This document shows, piece by piece, positions 57,372 through 64,000 of a DNA stretch of 64,000 nt; the first letter of the stretch is position 1, and each line of letters starts with the position of its first letter. Origin of the DNA: JBNJGB01 sp051747385. GTDB taxonomy: Bacteria; Myxococcota_A; UBA9042; PHBI01; JACKFB01. The stretch lies in contig JBNJGB010000033.1 in the NCBI GenBank assembly GCA_051747385.1, positions 4,957-68,956 of the forward strand, written 5' to 3'. The notes under the pieces are model-generated. The model was given only the letters and a program-made list of their open reading frames with translations. It made no database searches and was not told the origin of the DNA. The translations under genes were made by a program, and so were the position numbers.

Positions 57372-60300
57372 ATGGAAGCAGGCCGCTACACGGTCGTCAT
57401 GGGGATGGTGCTGGGACTCGTCGCGTGCGGAGGAGGGGGCTCCGACGGCGGCCCGGCGGCCGACGTCGCGGACACGTCCGGCGAAGCCGAGGTGACCCCT
57501 ACCCCCGACGCCGCCACCGTTCCACGCCCTGTCACGTACCGGGTGGAGGCCGGACCACCGCAGGAGGCGGACGAAGGAGCCACGGTGACGCTCGCCGGCC
57601 GCACGACGCCCGACGACGACGCGGGCACGCTGCAGTGGATCCAGACCGCCGGCCCGGACGTGACGCTGTCCGCCCCCGAGGCCGCCTCGACGACCTTCGT
57701 CGCGCCCTCCGTCGCCGCGGACACGCTGCTCGTCTTCACCCTCGAGCGCCTCGAAGATGGCGCGCCGGTGGCCTCCGACGACACCTCCGTCCTCGTCCGC
57801 TCCACCAACGAGCCGCCCACCGCCGACGCCGGGGAGGACCTCGACGCCGACGAGGGGACCACCGTGTCTCTGTCGGGCAGCGCCGCCGATCCCGACGGCT
57901 CGGTCGTCTCCACCACGTGGACGCAGGTCGCGGGCCCCACCGTGACCCTGACGGACGATGACACGCTGGAGCCGTCCTTTACGGCCCCGGGAACCGTCGA
58001 CACCGTGGCCCTCGCCTTCCGCCTCGACGTCGTCGACGACGACGGCGCCACGACCTCCGACCAGGTCGTCGTCACCGTCGACCCGATCAACGCGCCTCCC
58101 GAGGTCGAGGCGGGGGAGGACCGCATCGTGGACGAGGGCGAGGCCATCACCCTCCAGGGCCAGGCCGCCGATCCCGACGGCGCCGTCTCCTCCACCCTGT
58201 GGACGCAGGTCGCCGGGCCATCCGTGACGCTGGACGACCCGTCGTCCCTGTCGGCCGGGTTCACCGCGCCGGAGACCGGAAGCTCCCTGACCCTCGCCTT
58301 CCTCCTGCAGGCGACCGACGACGAGGGCGCCGCCACGTCCGACATGGTCTGGATCACCGTCCTGACCACCAACGAGCCGCCCACCGCCGACGCCGGGGAG
58401 GACCTCGACGCCGACGAGGGGACCACCGTGTCTCTGTCGGGCAGCGCTTCCGATCCCGACGGCTCGGTCGTCTCCACCACGTGGACGCAGGTCGCGGGCC
58501 CCACCGTGACCCTGACGGACGATGACACGCTGGAGCCGTCCTTTACGGCCCCGGGAACCGTCGACACCGTGGCCCTCGCCTTCCGCCTCGACGTCGTCGA
58601 CGACGACGGCGCCACGACCTCCGACCAGGTCGTCGTCACCGTCGACCCGATCAACGCGCCTCCCGAGGTCGAGGCGGGGGAGGACCGCATCGTAGACGAG
58701 GGCGAGGCGATCACCCTCCAGGGGCAGGCGTCCGATCCGGACGGCGCCGTCGCCTCCACCCTGTGGACGCAGGTCGCCGGGCCATCCGTGACGCTGGACG
58801 ACCCGTCGTCCCTGTCGGCCGGGTTCACCGCGCCGTCCACGGGAAGCTCGCTGACGCTCGGCTTCCTCCTGCAGGCGACCGACGACGAGGGCGCCACCGC
58901 CTCGGACATGGTCTGGATCACCGTCCTGACCACCAACGAGCCGCCCACCGCCGACGCCGGCCCCGACCGGGACGTGCAGGAGGGCGACGCCGTGACGCTG
59001 GACGGCACGGTCTCGGACCCCGACGGGACCGTGGTCGACGTCTGGTGGACACAGGTGGGCGGTCCGAGCGTGGGCCTCGACGATCCGTCGGTCGACGACC
59101 CCTCGCTCACCGCGCCCGCCGTCACGGAGCCGACCGTCCTGGTGTTCCAGATCGCCGCCACGGACGACGACGGCGCGACCGCCACCGACACCGTGTCGGT
59201 GCACGTCTCGCCCTTGAACCTGCCGCCGGTGGCCCAGGCCGGAAGCGACCAGACCGTCACCGCCGGGGACACGGTGCAGCTGTCCGGCGCGGCCTCGGAC
59301 CCCGACGGGACCGTCGCGTCCGTCCAGTGGAGCGAGGTGGGCTCCGACCTGGTGACCCTGTCCGACCCCACGGTGCTCGACCCGACCTTCACCGCGCCGG
59401 ACGTGGAGTTCCCGGAGGTCGTCGTCCTGGAGCTGGAGGTCGTCGACGGCGAGGGGGCGAAGTCCACCGACAGGGTCTCGTTCGACGTCCAGCCGCTGGT
59501 GCCGGTGAACGCGCCGCCGACGGTCTGGGCCGGCCCGGACCAGGAGGTGGGCTCCGGCTCGGCCGTGACGCTCTCCGGCGCGGCGGACGACGAGGACGGC
59601 ACCGTCGCCTCGACCACCTGGACCCAGGTCGCGGGCCCCGAGGTGGTCCTCGCCGACCTCGCCGCCCCGTCCACGACCTTCGACGCGCCCGTCGTCGCGT
59701 GCGCCGTGCTCCTGGTGTTCGAGCTGGAGGCCGTCGACGACGAGGGGGCCACGTCCACGGACCGCGTCGGCGTCCTGGTGGAGGGCTCCGGCACCGCGGC
59801 CCCGCTGACCCTCCCCGCAGACCTCGACCTGGAGGACGACGACGGCGGCCTCGTGGCCGAGGGGGACCTGTGGAGCTGGGGCGTGCCGACCGGCGGGCCC
59901 GGCGAGGCTTGGTCGGGCACCCGCGTCTGGGCCACGAACCTCGGCGGGGACTACCCCGCGAACTCGCTGGGCGTCCTGTGCCTGCCGCCCGTCGACCTCG
60001 CCGACGCCCAGGCTCCGCTCCTGACGTTCCGGGCCTTCCTGCGTCTCGCGTCGGGCGACGCCTTCCTGGTGGAGGGGCTCGATCCCCAGGCCGGCTGGAT
60101 CCCGCTCACCGAGGCGTCGCCGGTCCTCGACCGGGTGGCGGAGGGCCGCCCCTCCTGGTCGTCCACGCCGGAGACCGACACGTGGTCACTCCACGCCGTG
60201 CGTCTCCCGGACTGGCTGGGCGAGACGGGGCGCCTCCGCATCGTGTTCAGCAGCGACAACAGCTGGCAGGCCCTCGGTGCCTACCTGGACGACCTGCGCA

Positions 60301-62507
60301 TCGAGGAGGACGCGAGCGATCCCGACGCGGACGGCCTCGTCGGCATCTGGGACGAGTGGGTCACCCTCGGTCTCGATCCCTACGTGGCCGACTCGGACGG
60401 CGACGGCGCCCTGGACGGCGAGGAGGTCACGGAGGGGACCGATCCGTCGAACCCCGCCGACTTCCCGGGGCAGACGCCGCTGCTCCCCGGCACGGTCCTC
60501 GACCTGGAGGCCGACGGCGCCGGGCTGGTGGCGGGCGGCGACACCTGGCAGCACGGCACCCCCGCCAGCGGCCCCGGCGCGGCCCGCTCCGGCACGCAGG
60601 CATGGGCGACGAGGCTGGACGGCGACTACGCCTCCTGGAAGCGCGCCTACCTCTACCTGCCGCCCGCCGACCTGGGCGCCACCTCCGATCCCACGCTGAC
60701 GGCCCGCCTCTGGCTGTCGGCCGGGAACGGCGACGGCCTGTCCCTGGAGGCCTGGGACGACGAGGAGGGCGTCTGGCGCCCCGTGGCGGCCACGCTCCCG
60801 CCCTACGAGGCCACCGACGCGGAGGGTGTCCCCGCGTGGCGGAACCAGCGCTACCTGGACCGGTACGTGCCCGTGGCCCTGTCCCTCGCGGCCTACGCCG
60901 GCGAGACCGTCTCCCTGCGGTTCGCGTTCCGCACCGACGAAGCCTGGCAAGGTTCCGGCGCATACCTGGACGATCTGGCGATCTTCGACGAGTCGGACGA
61001 TCCGGACGCTGACGGCGTCCCGGGCGTGCTGGCGGAGATGGAGCAGGGCCTGGACCCGCTCCTCGCCGACACGGACGGCGACGGCGCCCTGGACGGCGAC
61101 GAGATCGCGGCGGGGACCGACCCGCTCGATCCGACCTGGTACCCGGGCGGGCCGACGCTGGCGCCCGGCGACCAGGTGAACTTCGAAGGCGGCCCGGGCG
61201 GGCTGGTCGCCTCCGGCGGCGACTGGGCCCACGGCGTCTTCGCCAGCGGGCCCGGCACCGGCTGGAGCGGGACCCAGGGCTGGGCGACCGGGCTGTCCGG
61301 CAACTACGCGGGGAACACCCGCGAGTTCCTCTACCTGCCCCCCATCGACCTGTCGGCGGGGGGCTCGGCGACGCTGTCCTTCCGCCTCTGGCTGTCGGGC
61401 GCCAACGGCGACGGCCTGTCCGTGGAGGTGTGGGACGAGGCGGCCGGCTGGTCCACCCTGCACCCGGACCTGCCCGCCTACGACGCCGTCGACGCCACGG
61501 GCCGCCCCGCCTGGCGCTACCAGACCCGGCGCGGAGACTACGTCTGGGCGGCCTTCTCGCTCGACCCCTGGACGGGTGAGACCGTGCGCCTCCGATTCGC
61601 GTGGCGCACCGACGGAAGCTGGTCCAATCCGGGCGCCTACATCGACGATCTGGCCGTCGACCTGGAGAGCAGCGATCCGGACGGCGACGGCCTCGCCGGC
61701 GTACTCCAGGAGCACCTCCTGGTGGGCACAGACCCCTACGTGGCCGACACCGACCTGGACGGCTTCCTCGACGGCGAGGAGGACGCGGCCCTGACGGATC
61801 CCCTCAACCCGGCGCACCACCCGGACGCCGTGGCGCTCGTTCCGGGCGACGCCCACGACTTCGAGCTGGACGGCGGCGGGCTCGCCCCGGACGGCACCCT
61901 GTGGCAGCTCGGCAATCCCGGAAGCGGCCCGGGCGCGGCCTGGAGCGGCTCGCGCGTCTGGGCCACGAACCTGGGCGGCGACTACGGGAGCAACCAGCTG
62001 GAGCCCCTGATGCTGCCCCCGGTGGACCTCACCGGCGCGACGCGACCGACCCTGTCGTTCCGGCTGTGGCTGGACGCCGCCAAGGGCGACGGTCTCGGGC
62101 TGGACGCCCAGGACGCGGCCGGCGACTGGACCCGGGTGCTCGCCGACGCGCCCGTGCCCTACGAGTCGTCCGACTCCCTGGGTGTCGTGGCCTTCCGGGA
62201 TCAGAGGGACGGGAACGACTACGTGCTCGTCACCTTCGACCTGTCGGCCTGGGTCGGCCAGGTGTTCCCGCTGCGCCTGATGTTCCGCTCGAACAACAGC
62301 TGGGCGGGTCCGGGCGCCTATGTGGACGACCTGCGGCTCGACGAGGAGGGCACGGACCCGGACGGGGACGGACTGCTCGGCGTCGCCGACGAGCGCATCG
62401 CCCACGGGACGGACCCGTTCCTCGCCGACACCGACGGGGACGGGGTCGACGACGGCGACGAGGTGACCGCGGGCACCGACCCACTGGACCCGGCCTCCAC
62501 GCCGTGA
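57372..62507 (+). CDS. Giant lipoprotein: PKD/Ig-like repeats and four jelly-roll/calcium modules
   Basis: ATG 57372 follows AGGGGGAC. The 1711-residue protein has a lipoprotein signal (LVAC, Cys19). Residues about 55-810 hold about eight PKD-type Ig-like domains of the pattern NEPPTADAGEDLDADEG ... ADPDG ... WTQVAGPTVTL ... DDDGATTSD. From about 815 to the end are four repeats of a MAM/jelly-roll-like module (GPGAAWSGSRVWATNLGGDY ... LPPVDL ... GAYVDDLRL) each closed by a calcium-type DPDGDGLLG ... ADTDGDGVDDGDEVTAGTDP. It has no MYXO-CTERM, so lipid anchoring is the only tether. Probably an adhesin or matrix protein. Confidence 0.88.
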   Translation: MEAGRYTVVMGMVLGLVACGGGGSDGGPAADVADTSGEAEVTPTPDAATVPRPVTYRVEAGPPQEADEGATVTLAGRTTPDDDAGTLQWIQTAGPDVTLSAPEAASTTFVAPSVAADTLLVFTLERLEDGAPVASDDTSVLVRSTNEPPTADAGEDLDADEGTTVSLSGSAADPDGSVVSTTWTQVAGPTVTLTDDDTLEPSFTAPGTVDTVALAFRLDVVDDDGATTSDQVVVTVDPINAPPEVEAGEDRIVDEGEAITLQGQAADPDGAVSSTLWTQVAGPSVTLDDPSSLSAGFTAPETGSSLTLAFLLQATDDEGAATSDMVWITVLTTNEPPTADAGEDLDADEGTTVSLSGSASDPDGSVVSTTWTQVAGPTVTLTDDDTLEPSFTAPGTVDTVALAFRLDVVDDDGATTSDQVVVTVDPINAPPEVEAGEDRIVDEGEAITLQGQASDPDGAVASTLWTQVAGPSVTLDDPSSLSAGFTAPSTGSSLTLGFLLQATDDEGATASDMVWITVLTTNEPPTADAGPDRDVQEGDAVTLDGTVSDPDGTVVDVWWTQVGGPSVGLDDPSVDDPSLTAPAVTEPTVLVFQIAATDDDGATATDTVSVHVSPLNLPPVAQAGSDQTVTAGDTVQLSGAASDPDGTVASVQWSEVGSDLVTLSDPTVLDPTFTAPDVEFPEVVVLELEVVDGEGAKSTDRVSFDVQPLVPVNAPPTVWAGPDQEVGSGSAVTLSGAADDEDGTVASTTWTQVAGPEVVLADLAAPSTTFDAPVVACAVLLVFELEAVDDEGATSTDRVGVLVEGSGTAAPLTLPADLDLEDDDGGLVAEGDLWSWGVPTGGPGEAWSGTRVWATNLGGDYPANSLGVLCLPPVDLADAQAPLLTFRAFLRLASGDAFLVEGLDPQAGWIPLTEASPVLDRVAEGRPSWSSTPETDTWSLHAVRLPDWLGETGRLRIVFSSDNSWQALGAYLDDLRIEEDASDPDADGLVGIWDEWVTLGLDPYVADSDGDGALDGEEVTEGTDPSNPADFPGQTPLLPGTVLDLEADGAGLVAGGDTWQHGTPASGPGAARSGTQAWATRLDGDYASWKRAYLYLPPADLGATSDPTLTARLWLSAGNGDGLSLEAWDDEEGVWRPVAATLPPYEATDAEGVPAWRNQRYLDRYVPVALSLAAYAGETVSLRFAFRTDEAWQGSGAYLDDLAIFDESDDPDADGVPGVLAEMEQGLDPLLADTDGDGALDGDEIAAGTDPLDPTWYPGGPTLAPGDQVNFEGGPGGLVASGGDWAHGVFASGPGTGWSGTQGWATGLSGNYAGNTREFLYLPPIDLSAGGSATLSFRLWLSGANGDGLSVEVWDEAAGWSTLHPDLPAYDAVDATGRPAWRYQTRRGDYVWAAFSLDPWTGETVRLRFAWRTDGSWSNPGAYIDDLAVDLESSDPDGDGLAGVLQEHLLVGTDPYVADTDLDGFLDGEEDAALTDPLNPAHHPDAVALVPGDAHDFELDGGGLAPDGTLWQLGNPGSGPGAAWSGSRVWATNLGGDYGSNQLEPLMLPPVDLTGATRPTLSFRLWLDAAKGDGLGLDAQDAAGDWTRVLADAPVPYESSDSLGVVAFRDQRDGNDYVLVTFDLSAWVGQVFPLRLMFRSNNSWAGPGAYVDDLRLDEEGTDPDGDGLLGVADERIAHGTDPFLADTDGDGVDDGDEVTAGTDPLDPASTP
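57804..58931 (+). repeat. 564-bp tandem duplication of two PKD domains
   Basis: 57804-58367 and 58368-58931 are nearly identical and 564 bp (188 residues) long; a third partial start occurs at 58932. Each unit encodes two PKD domains. Differences I could see are few and mostly silent. Confidence 0.88.
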
Positions 62508-62550
62508 AGGCCAAAAAGGGGGCTGACACCGGCCTCAGCGGCACCTCTGG

Positions 62551-62642
62551 GGGGAGGGGTCGGGTCGCAACTTGCATACTTCTCCGGGCTCTTCACTACC
62601 CCCCACCCCGCCCCGCCGCAGAGCGCGTCCAGGATCGCCTGC
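62551..62642. repeat. Duplicated left end of the RAYT element, copy 1
   Basis: It matches 62661-62752 with one visible difference (C at 62604, T at 62714). It includes the terminal sequence GGTCGGGTCGCAACTTG (62558-62574) and the last codons of the transposase frame. In copy 2 the T makes the transposase stop codon. Confidence 0.9.
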
Positions 62643-62667
62643 AGGGGGGGGAGGGGTCGGGGGGAGG

Positions 62668-63748
62668 GGTCGGGTCGCAACTTGCATACTTCTCCGGGCT
62701 CTTCACTACCCCCTACCCCGCCCCGCCGCAGAGCGCGTCCAGGATCGCCTGCGCGTCGGACCTGAAAGCCGAGTCCGTCTCGAGCCGCCTCCTGTAGCGG
62801 CTCGCGAGGGCTCCGACGCTGCGGGGCTTCATTGCCAACGCATCGGCGACGGCGCGGGCCGCGTGGGGGGTATGGTCGACGCAGATGATCACGGCCACCT
62901 GGCGCGCGTCGTTCACTTGACCACGACGGGCCGTTCGCACCTCCTCCAACGAGACGTCGAAGTGGGCGCAGACCGCCTCCAGGACCTCGGCGCAGTCGAG
63001 CGCCAGCCACTGACGCGCCTCACGCGCCACAGAGTCCGGCGCCGGCACGATCTCGTCCCTGAGTCGGCTCCGCCAGGCAGACACGAAGCGTTCGTCGCCG
63101 ACGATCGTCGGGCTGCTCGTCCACCTCAACTCCTCACGGCGCTCCGGCGGCAGCCGCGCATGCACGAACCCGTCGAGCGTACGTGGGTCGTGGCCGAAGC
63201 GTCGCATCACCTCGCCAGTCACCAGCCAGTCCGGCGCCACCCCTCGCAGGTAGTGGGGGTGGCTGGACCACCTGTAGTCGCCCGCTCTCCCAGCCAGACC
63301 GGCGTCCACAGGATTCATGTGGATGTACCGCACCAGCTCTGCGAGGTAGCCCTCCTGCTGCACCAGTCGCGATCGGAAACGTCCACGGAACAGCGGCCCA
63401 TCGCGTCCATGCCGGCGATTGAAGCGCTGCGTGTGCACAGCGAGGACGTGACGCATCGCTCGTCCGAGCTCGCCGGCCGCGTCCTCGACCAGCAGGTGGA
63501 AGTGGTTGTCCATCAGGCAGGCCGCGTGCGTCCGCAGCCCCCACCGCTCCCGCGCGTCCACGAGCAGGTCCAGAAAGTCCTCCCGGTCCGCCTCCTCGAC
63601 GAAGACCGCGCAACGCGCGAGCCCCCGGTTCATCACGTGGTGCCAGAGTCCCGGTGCCTGAATCCGTAGAGGCCGTGCCATGGCCCCATACGCCCACGAC
63701 ATCCCGCGCCCTGTCAACCGAGCCAGGTCAACAAGTTGCGACCCGACC
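62668..63748 (-). mobile_element. RAYT/IS200-like element with 17-bp terminal inverted repeats
   Basis: The left end has GGTCGGGTCGCAACTTG (62668-62684) and the right end its exact inverse CAAGTTGCGACCCGACC (63732-63748). Both ends are duplicated outward: left at 62558-62574 and right at 63778-63794. Between them is the transposase gene. On the right side it abuts a truncated lipoprotein gene. Confidence 0.8.
62713..63681 (-). CDS. REP-associated tyrosine transposase (Y1/HUH family)
   Basis: ATG 63681 opens MARPLRIQAPGLWHHVMNRG, the usual RAYT start; an upstream frame to 63717 is inside the repeat. The 322-residue protein has the HUH motif in MDNHFHLLVE (His60, His62), catalytic Tyr112 in QEGYLAELVRYIHMNPV, and the WSSHPHYL block. 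The C-terminal ~110 residues include a DnaA-domain-IV-like segment (CVDHTPHAARAVADALAMK) common in this group. It should nick and join single-stranded ends at the flanking palindromic repeats. The reading frame is intact, ending in the duplicated left end. Confidence 0.93.
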   Translation of the reverse strand: MARPLRIQAPGLWHHVMNRGLARCAVFVEEADREDFLDLLVDARERWGLRTHAACLMDNHFHLLVEDAAGELGRAMRHVLAVHTQRFNRRHGRDGPLFRGRFRSRLVQQEGYLAELVRYIHMNPVDAGLAGRAGDYRWSSHPHYLRGVAPDWLVTGEVMRRFGHDPRTLDGFVHARLPPERREELRWTSSPTIVGDERFVSAWRSRLRDEIVPAPDSVAREARQWLALDCAEVLEAVCAHFDVSLEEVRTARRGQVNDARQVAVIICVDHTPHAARAVADALAMKPRSVGALASRYRRRLETDSAFRSDAQAILDALCGGAG

Positions 63749-63794
63749 CCGCCCGCGTGTCAACCGAGCCAGGTCAACAAGTTGCGACCCGACC
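63712..63794. repeat. Duplicated right end of the RAYT element
   Basis: A 37-bp unit occurs at 63712-63748 and 63758-63794 (period 46), each ending in CAAGTTGCGACCCGACC, the terminal inverted repeat. Confidence 0.9.
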
Positions 63795-63942
63795 AGACCC
63801 GACCCTGCGGTCCCGGATTCGGCGTCGAGGCATCGGGTCCCCCGGCTACGTCGTCTCCGTCGTCAGGCGCCCCGCTGCCTTCCGAGCACGATGCCAAGGC
63901 CAGGCTGGCGACGAGCGCCGCTCGCAGGAACAGGCGGGTCAT
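63795..63942 (-). pseudogene. 5' fragment of a lipoprotein gene cut by the RAYT element
   Basis: From 63942 the minus strand encodes MTRLFLRAALVASLALASC (lipobox, Cys19) and an acidic tether (GAPDDGDDVAGGPDAS). After about 46 residues it meets the element's right end and stops within it at 63760. The rest of the lipoprotein is not found on the other side of the element. Confidence 0.65.
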
Positions 63943-64000
63943 GCTGTGTGCTGCTCGAACTCCCGAAGACCTTCACAGTCCAGAGCGCAGGCGGCTCACG

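Noticed and set aside
57386..59935. 849-codon minus-strand frame opposite the PKD lipoprotein
   Set aside because: Ser/Pro/Thr-rich shadow of the repeated PKD coding DNA; no domain or ribosome site.

Overview
The window is high-GC DNA with gene content typical of a Myxococcota-type ('deltaproteobacterial') bacterium. Three or four secreted proteins end in a MYXO-CTERM sorting signal (Cys, hydrophobic helix, Arg cluster). Many lipoproteins carry a long Asp/Ala/Pro-rich tether straight after the lipobox cysteine. There are modular surface proteins (EGF-like, thrombospondin type 3, PKD, somatomedin B, OmpA), a myxobacterial-type pilin head domain, and bacterial-enhancer (sigma-54) regulation. 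I saw no rRNA, tRNA or CRISPR array. Genus-level placement is not possible from this alone.

Layout. 1-10 kb: a left-truncated pilin-head protein, a repeat-rich gap with a truncated lipoprotein, an acyltransferase, a 1834-residue surface protein in which a MYXO-CTERM lies mid-chain ahead of an OmpA-type protein, then two tandem lipoproteins sharing an identical 292-bp segment. 10-18 kb: a zinc-ribbon membrane protein, an HTTM membrane protein with its small partner, a GMC oxidoreductase with a small partner, a lipoprotein of the endonuclease/exonuclease/phosphatase fold, and a hemerythrin. 18-29 kb, nearly all on the minus strand: a PHP-domain lipoprotein, a quinone oxidoreductase, a MYXO-CTERM protein, then a ZraP-ZraS-ZraR-like operon (periplasmic LTxxQ protein, sensor kinase, NtrC-type regulator) behind a clear sigma-54 promoter with two upstream dyads 22 bp apart; then a GNAT-type protein and a half-size thioredoxin-reductase-like flavoprotein. 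29-36 kb: glutaminyl-tRNA synthetase with a YqeY/GatB tail, convergent with a stand-alone LanB-type dehydratase lacking the elimination domain, then an M20 peptidase and a HEAT-like protein. Inverted hexanucleotide microsatellites flank the synthetase/LanB pair. 36-50 kb: a subtilisin-like MYXO-CTERM protease, an SF1 helicase, a TlpA-like lipoprotein, a frameshifted MYXO-CTERM protein, thiopurine methyltransferase, a PGPGW-type membrane protein, a GNAT plus ATP-grasp operon, and a large lipoprotein. 49-54 kb: a hotdog thioesterase, ApbE and a TRAP transporter on the plus strand. 54-64 kb: a ceramidase-like lipoprotein, a PKD/jelly-roll giant lipoprotein and a RAYT (REP-associated transposase) element with terminal inverted repeats.

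Decay is a theme. Fragments of arylamine N-acetyltransferase, XdhC, a monoacylglycerol-lipase-like hydrolase, two lipoproteins and a second RAYT copy sit in the gaps, mostly beside repeats. The best-supported functional unit is the sigma-54-controlled envelope-stress operon. The most open-ended is the LanB-like protein, which has no visible precursor peptide. Several genes (13421, 33812, 35340, possibly 1298) have a -10 box placed so that transcription would begin at or within a few bases of the start codon, which suggests leaderless messages.
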